In this document: positions 5,313 through 8,656 of the stretch, piece after piece
Layout: each line of letters starts with the position of its first letter
How positions within the stretch are numbered: the stretch's first letter is position 1
Assembly: GCA_030262795.1 (NCBI GenBank)
Contig: JAJSZO010000012.1
Location: 1-8,656, forward strand
Reading direction: 5' to 3'
DNA length: 8,656 nucleotides
Source of the DNA: Deltaproteobacteria bacterium
GTDB taxonomy: Bacteria > Desulfobacterota > Desulfobacteria > Desulfobacterales > ETH-SRB1
Notes under the pieces: generated by a model
The model's database searches: none
What the model was told of the DNA's origin: nothing
The model's input: only the letters and a program-made list of their open reading frames with translations
Program-made: the position numbers and the translations under genes

Positions 5313-8300
5313 AGACAGGATTGCAGTTTAAAAGCTTTAAAACCCGTCTGACCTTCTGGTTTCTTATTGTGGCTCTTTTGCCCATGATTACTATTATTGT
5401 TATCGTTTATAATCAATGGACGCAGTCTATAAAGAAAAATGCTTTTAGCAAGCTCGGGGCTGTCAGGGATCTCAAAGTAAAACAGGTCAACACCTGGCTT
5501 GACGAAAGAATTGGCGACCTTCGCACTGTTTCTGAAGACCTGAAAATAAGAGATCTTGAAAAAATATTCAACAAAACGGAACGTACTCAAAATGACATAA
5601 AAATAATAGGAAATACCAGAACAACTTTGAGGAGCTATCTTAAAAACTATCGGGACTATCAAGAAATCTTTATTATTAACCAGCTTTCCGGCAAGGTTGA
5701 AGTCTCAACGGACATGTCAAAAGAAGACATTGACATGTCAAAAAATTTATATTTCACTGAACCGATGCGGACCAAACAAGTTTACATTAAAGACATCTAT
5801 TATTCCAAAACTCTCAATAAACCTTTTATGTCATTTTCTATCCCCATCTATTGCAGCGCTCACGGCGGGAAACATATCACGGGCATAATGGTTGTTCGCG
5901 TTGATCTGCAACTTACACTCCACGATCTGCTCCTTGACCGCACCGGCATGGGAAATACAGGAGAAACGCTTCTTGTCAATAAAGATGTAATAGCCTTAAA
6001 TAAATTGAGATGGTATGACAATACGTCCCTTAAGTTAAAACTACGGGGTGAACCGGCAATCCAGGCCGCTCTGGGAAAGACCGGAATTATTGAGGCAACA
6101 GATTACAGAGGTGAAAAGGTCCTTGCCGCATATACCTATATTCCAGGAACCGAATGGGGTTTTGTGTCCAAACAGGATATTGAAGAGATCTATGCGCCTA
6201 TTCAATTAATACTTCGGGAAATTTTGATGCTTCTTGTGATTTCAGCAGCGGTCGTTTATATTTTTGCATTTTTACTGGCAAGAAATATGGTTAAACCTCT
6301 CAGTGAGATGGTGAAGGTTTCCGGGAGATTAAAAGAAGGAGACCTTTCTGCTCGAAATCATTTCAAGATGGTTGATGAATTCGGCTTCCTGGCACGGTCA
6401 TTCGACGAAATGGCTGATTCCATGGCTGCCCGTATTTTCATTCAGCAGGGTGTTTCTCAAGTTGGCCAGGTCATGGTAGGCGCTAAAAAAATGAATGATT
6501 TTAGTTCTGAAGTTCTCAAGGCACTTGTGAAAAAGACCGGTTCCGCTTTCGGCGCTTTTTATCTGCGTAGCGAAGAGGGCAATAGATTTGAGCACTTAAC
6601 TTCGTTAGGTGTCAATCCGGAGCTTTTAGAGCCTTTTGATGTATCTATTTTAGAAGGTGAATTCGGAATGGCGCTGGCAACAAAAAAAATAGCCCATATC
6701 AGGGATATTCCGGAGGATACCGTCTTTAAATTTAAGACATTTACCGGAACAGCGTTGCCAAAAGAGATTATTACAATTCCCATTATCATTAATGACAGGG
6801 TAATGGCCGTTATCTGTCTTGCAAGTCTCAATACCTATCCGAAAGATAGCCTGAAAATCTTAAACCAGGTTTGGCAGGGGATAAACACCGGTTTTTCAAA
6901 CATCTTTGCCACTGAAAATACCCGACGAATTGCAAAGGAATTAAGAAAGAAAAATCAAATATTACAGACCCAGTCTGAAGAATTACAGGCTCAGTCTGAA
7001 GAATTAGAAACTCAGTCTGAAGAACTCCAGCAAACATCAGATGAATTGCAAGCGCAGAATGTTGAACTGGAACTTCAGGCGCAGCAAGTGAAAGATGCCG
7101 ATCGCCTGAAAAGCGAATTTTTGTCCAACATGAGCCATGAACTCCGGACTCCCCTTAACTCAGTCATGGCGTTATCCAGGGTCCTTATAATACAGGCAAA
7201 GGACAAACTCTCCAACGAGGAAGTAAATTATCTTGAAATTATTGAACGAAACGGGCAAAATCTTCTTTCGCTGATTAATGATATTCTTGATCTTTCCAGG
7301 ATAGAGGCCGGAAAAATGGATATTAACCCAAAGCTCTTTCCGATTGGTTCAACAGTTGAAATTATTATAGAAAGGCTTGAGCCGGTCGTTTCGGAAAAAG
7401 GCATCTACATACATCAGGAATTTGCAGATAAGTTACCTCAAATTGAAAGTGATGAAATCCTCACGCATCAGATACTTCAGAACGTTATCGGGAATGCGGT
7501 TAAGTTTACAAAGGAAGGTGGCGTAACTGTTTCCGCCAATAGCGATGCAAAAAAGGTTTATATCCGGGTGGAGGATAGCGGTATTGGAATCTCTGAAAAA
7601 TATTTACCCCATATATTTGATGAATTCAGGCAGGTTGACGGCACGGCTTCCAGGCACTATGAAGGCACAGGCCTCGGACTTGCCATCGCTCATAAGGCCG
7701 CAAAAATACTTGGCTGCGAACTGACTGTGGAAAGCAGCGCGGGAAAGGGCTCTATATTTACTTTGAGCATGCCGGTTAAATGGCCTGGGACAGCTTCAGT
7801 ATCCAAGCCCCTTGCTTTGATGAAAGCAGGAGAAATCGTTCCAAAAGGCAAGACCATAACCGGAAAGCCGGAAGCTTCTAACAAGATTCTTATAGTTGAG
7901 GACAATGAGGCGACCGTTATCCAGGTCAGGCAAGTTCTGGAAAGTCGGGGTTATCATGTGGATGTTGCGCGTGGGGGTCAGGAAGCGCTTGATTATATCA
8001 AAAGAGCGATTCCGGATGGTATTATCCTCGACCTGATGATGCCGGAGGTGGATGGCTTTGAAGTGCTGAAAAAGCTTAGCAGCAACCAGGCCACGACGGG
8101 AATTCCGGTTCTGATTCTGACTGCGAGGGATCTGACGCGAGAAGATCTCAATAAATTAAGCTCCAATAATATCCGGCAGATGATTCAAAAAGGAGATGTA
8201 AACAGTGAAGATCTGTTATCCGTGATCAGATCAATGCTTGAAGCAGAACCTCGGAAACAACAACAAACAACAAGCGCAAAGAAATTAAAAACTATCCTTG

Positions 8301-8653
8301 TGGTTGAAGACAACCCTGACAACCTTATTACCATAAAAGCCGTGTTGCAAAACAAATACAACGTATTGGAGGCAACAGATGGAGAAAAAGGTCTGAGCAT
8401 GACGCTAAAAGAACGACCCGACCTGGTCCTTCTTGATATGGCCCTGCCCGTGATGGATGGCTTTACAGTGGTCGGAAAAATTAAGGAAGACAAAACAGCC
8501 GGACATATCCCCGTCATTGCAATGACTGCGCGCGCAATGAAGGGCAATAGAGAAAAAACTATCAGGGCGGGGTGTGACGACTATGTTTCAAAGCCGGTTG
8601 ATCCTGAAAAGATATTGAAAAAGATTGAGAAGTGGTTGGCGTTGGAGAAATAG
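5309..8653 (+). CDS. Hybrid histidine kinase: Cache-HAMP-GAF-HisKA-HATPase-REC-REC
   Basis: A 1114-residue inner-membrane sensor kinase. TM1 is about 15-34. A periplasmic double-Cache-like sensor (about 36-300) has 'KNLYFTEP' and ends 'TEWGFVSKQD'. TM2 is about 303-326, followed by HAMP (about 325-380) and GAF (about 395-535). A heptad coiled coil spans about 546-593. HisKA has 'SNMSHELRTPLN' with phospho-acceptor H610. The ATPase domain shows the N box (N725, N729), 'EDSGIGI' (755-761) and 'GTGLGLAI' (786-793). REC1 (about 860-975) has E864/D865, acceptor D908, T938 and K961. REC2 (about 995-1112) has E1000/D1001, acceptor D1043, T1073 and K1095-P. All catalytic residues are intact. There is no HPt, DNA-binding or enzymatic output, so output must pass to another protein. 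Coupling to cheR is by ATGA overlap. The start at 5309 puts the membrane anchor right at the N-terminus. The ligand is unknown; Cache domains often bind small organic molecules. Confidence 0.95.
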   Translation: MKTGLQFKSFKTRLTFWFLIVALLPMITIIVIVYNQWTQSIKKNAFSKLGAVRDLKVKQVNTWLDERIGDLRTVSEDLKIRDLEKIFNKTERTQNDIKIIGNTRTTLRSYLKNYRDYQEIFIINQLSGKVEVSTDMSKEDIDMSKNLYFTEPMRTKQVYIKDIYYSKTLNKPFMSFSIPIYCSAHGGKHITGIMVVRVDLQLTLHDLLLDRTGMGNTGETLLVNKDVIALNKLRWYDNTSLKLKLRGEPAIQAALGKTGIIEATDYRGEKVLAAYTYIPGTEWGFVSKQDIEEIYAPIQLILREILMLLVISAAVVYIFAFLLARNMVKPLSEMVKVSGRLKEGDLSARNHFKMVDEFGFLARSFDEMADSMAARIFIQQGVSQVGQVMVGAKKMNDFSSEVLKALVKKTGSAFGAFYLRSEEGNRFEHLTSLGVNPELLEPFDVSILEGEFGMALATKKIAHIRDIPEDTVFKFKTFTGTALPKEIITIPIIINDRVMAVICLASLNTYPKDSLKILNQVWQGINTGFSNIFATENTRRIAKELRKKNQILQTQSEELQAQSEELETQSEELQQTSDELQAQNVELELQAQQVKDADRLKSEFLSNMSHELRTPLNSVMALSRVLIIQAKDKLSNEEVNYLEIIERNGQNLLSLINDILDLSRIEAGKMDINPKLFPIGSTVEIIIERLEPVVSEKGIYIHQEFADKLPQIESDEILTHQILQNVIGNAVKFTKEGGVTVSANSDAKKVYIRVEDSGIGISEKYLPHIFDEFRQVDGTASRHYEGTGLGLAIAHKAAKILGCELTVESSAGKGSIFTLSMPVKWPGTASVSKPLALMKAGEIVPKGKTITGKPEASNKILIVEDNEATVIQVRQVLESRGYHVDVARGGQEALDYIKRAIPDGIILDLMMPEVDGFEVLKKLSSNQATTGIPVLILTARDLTREDLNKLSSNNIRQMIQKGDVNSEDLLSVIRSMLEAEPRKQQQTTSAKKLKTILVVEDNPDNLITIKAVLQNKYNVLEATDGEKGLSMTLKERPDLVLLDMALPVMDGFTVVGKIKEDKTAGHIPVIAMTARAMKGNREKTIRAGCDDYVSKPVDPEKILKKIEKWLALEK
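6962..7087 (+). repeat. Six 21-bp coding repeats (coiled-coil heptads) in the kinase
   Basis: Six consecutive 21-bp units (6962, 6983, 7004, 7025, 7046, 7067) each encode a seven-residue heptad starting with Leu. The first three are nearly identical: LQTQSEE, LQAQSEE, LETQSEE, with shared CAGTCTGAAGAA DNA. The next three are diverged (LQQTSDE, LQAQNVE, LELQAQQ). They form the parallel coiled coil between the GAF domain and the HisKA helix, the usual path for signal transmission. The close DNA match suggests recent duplication or gene conversion of the heptad. Confidence 0.85.
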
Positions 8654-8656
8654 AGA

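Overview
The window is a bacterial chromosomal stretch with AT-rich intergenic DNA, typical Shine-Dalgarno sequences and densely packed genes, all on the + strand. The protein styles (a sulfate-reducer-like SSB and AHL-lactonase-like hydrolase, an archaeal-type short Pit transporter with a PhoU-like partner, and a large Cache-HAMP-GAF hybrid kinase next to a CheR) suggest a Gram-negative member of Desulfobacterota, possibly Desulfobacterales. The predicted lipoprotein and sensory proteins do not fix the genus, and this assignment is inference from general familiarity, not a search.

Layout: (1) 23-955, a TPR lipoprotein. (2) 1018-2971, a tight three-gene phosphate-uptake module: a stand-alone CBS-pair protein, a PhoU-like (DUF47) protein and a Pit/PHO4-family phosphate transporter. 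The first two genes overlap by 11 nt and the last two are 3 nt apart. (3) A strong-looking sigma-70 promoter starts on the base after the pit stop codon. It is followed by four perfect head-to-tail 11-bp repeats and then ssb (3117-3548). (4) 3586-4299, a metallo-beta-lactamase-fold hydrolase resembling AHL lactonases but with an altered bridging-ligand region, followed by a candidate terminator. (5) 4437-8653, a translationally coupled pair: a CheR-type methyltransferase and a 1114-residue hybrid histidine kinase (Cache, HAMP, GAF, coiled coil, HisKA, HATPase, REC, REC). These share an ATGA stop/start. The window ends three bases after the kinase stop.

Working together: CBS + PhoU-like + Pit reads as a low-affinity phosphate importer with a PhoU-like regulator and a possible adenine-nucleotide sensor. 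CheR + hybrid kinase reads as a signalling unit in which a chemotaxis-type methyltransferase is tied to a kinase with no CheA, CheW or MCP nearby. The kinase's signalling coiled coil carries repeated Gln-Ser-Glu-Glu heptads that resemble chemoreceptor methylation sites. That is the most interesting hypothesis here, but it is inference. No RNA genes, insertion sequences or CRISPR arrays were seen. There is no gene-free stretch over 300 bases.
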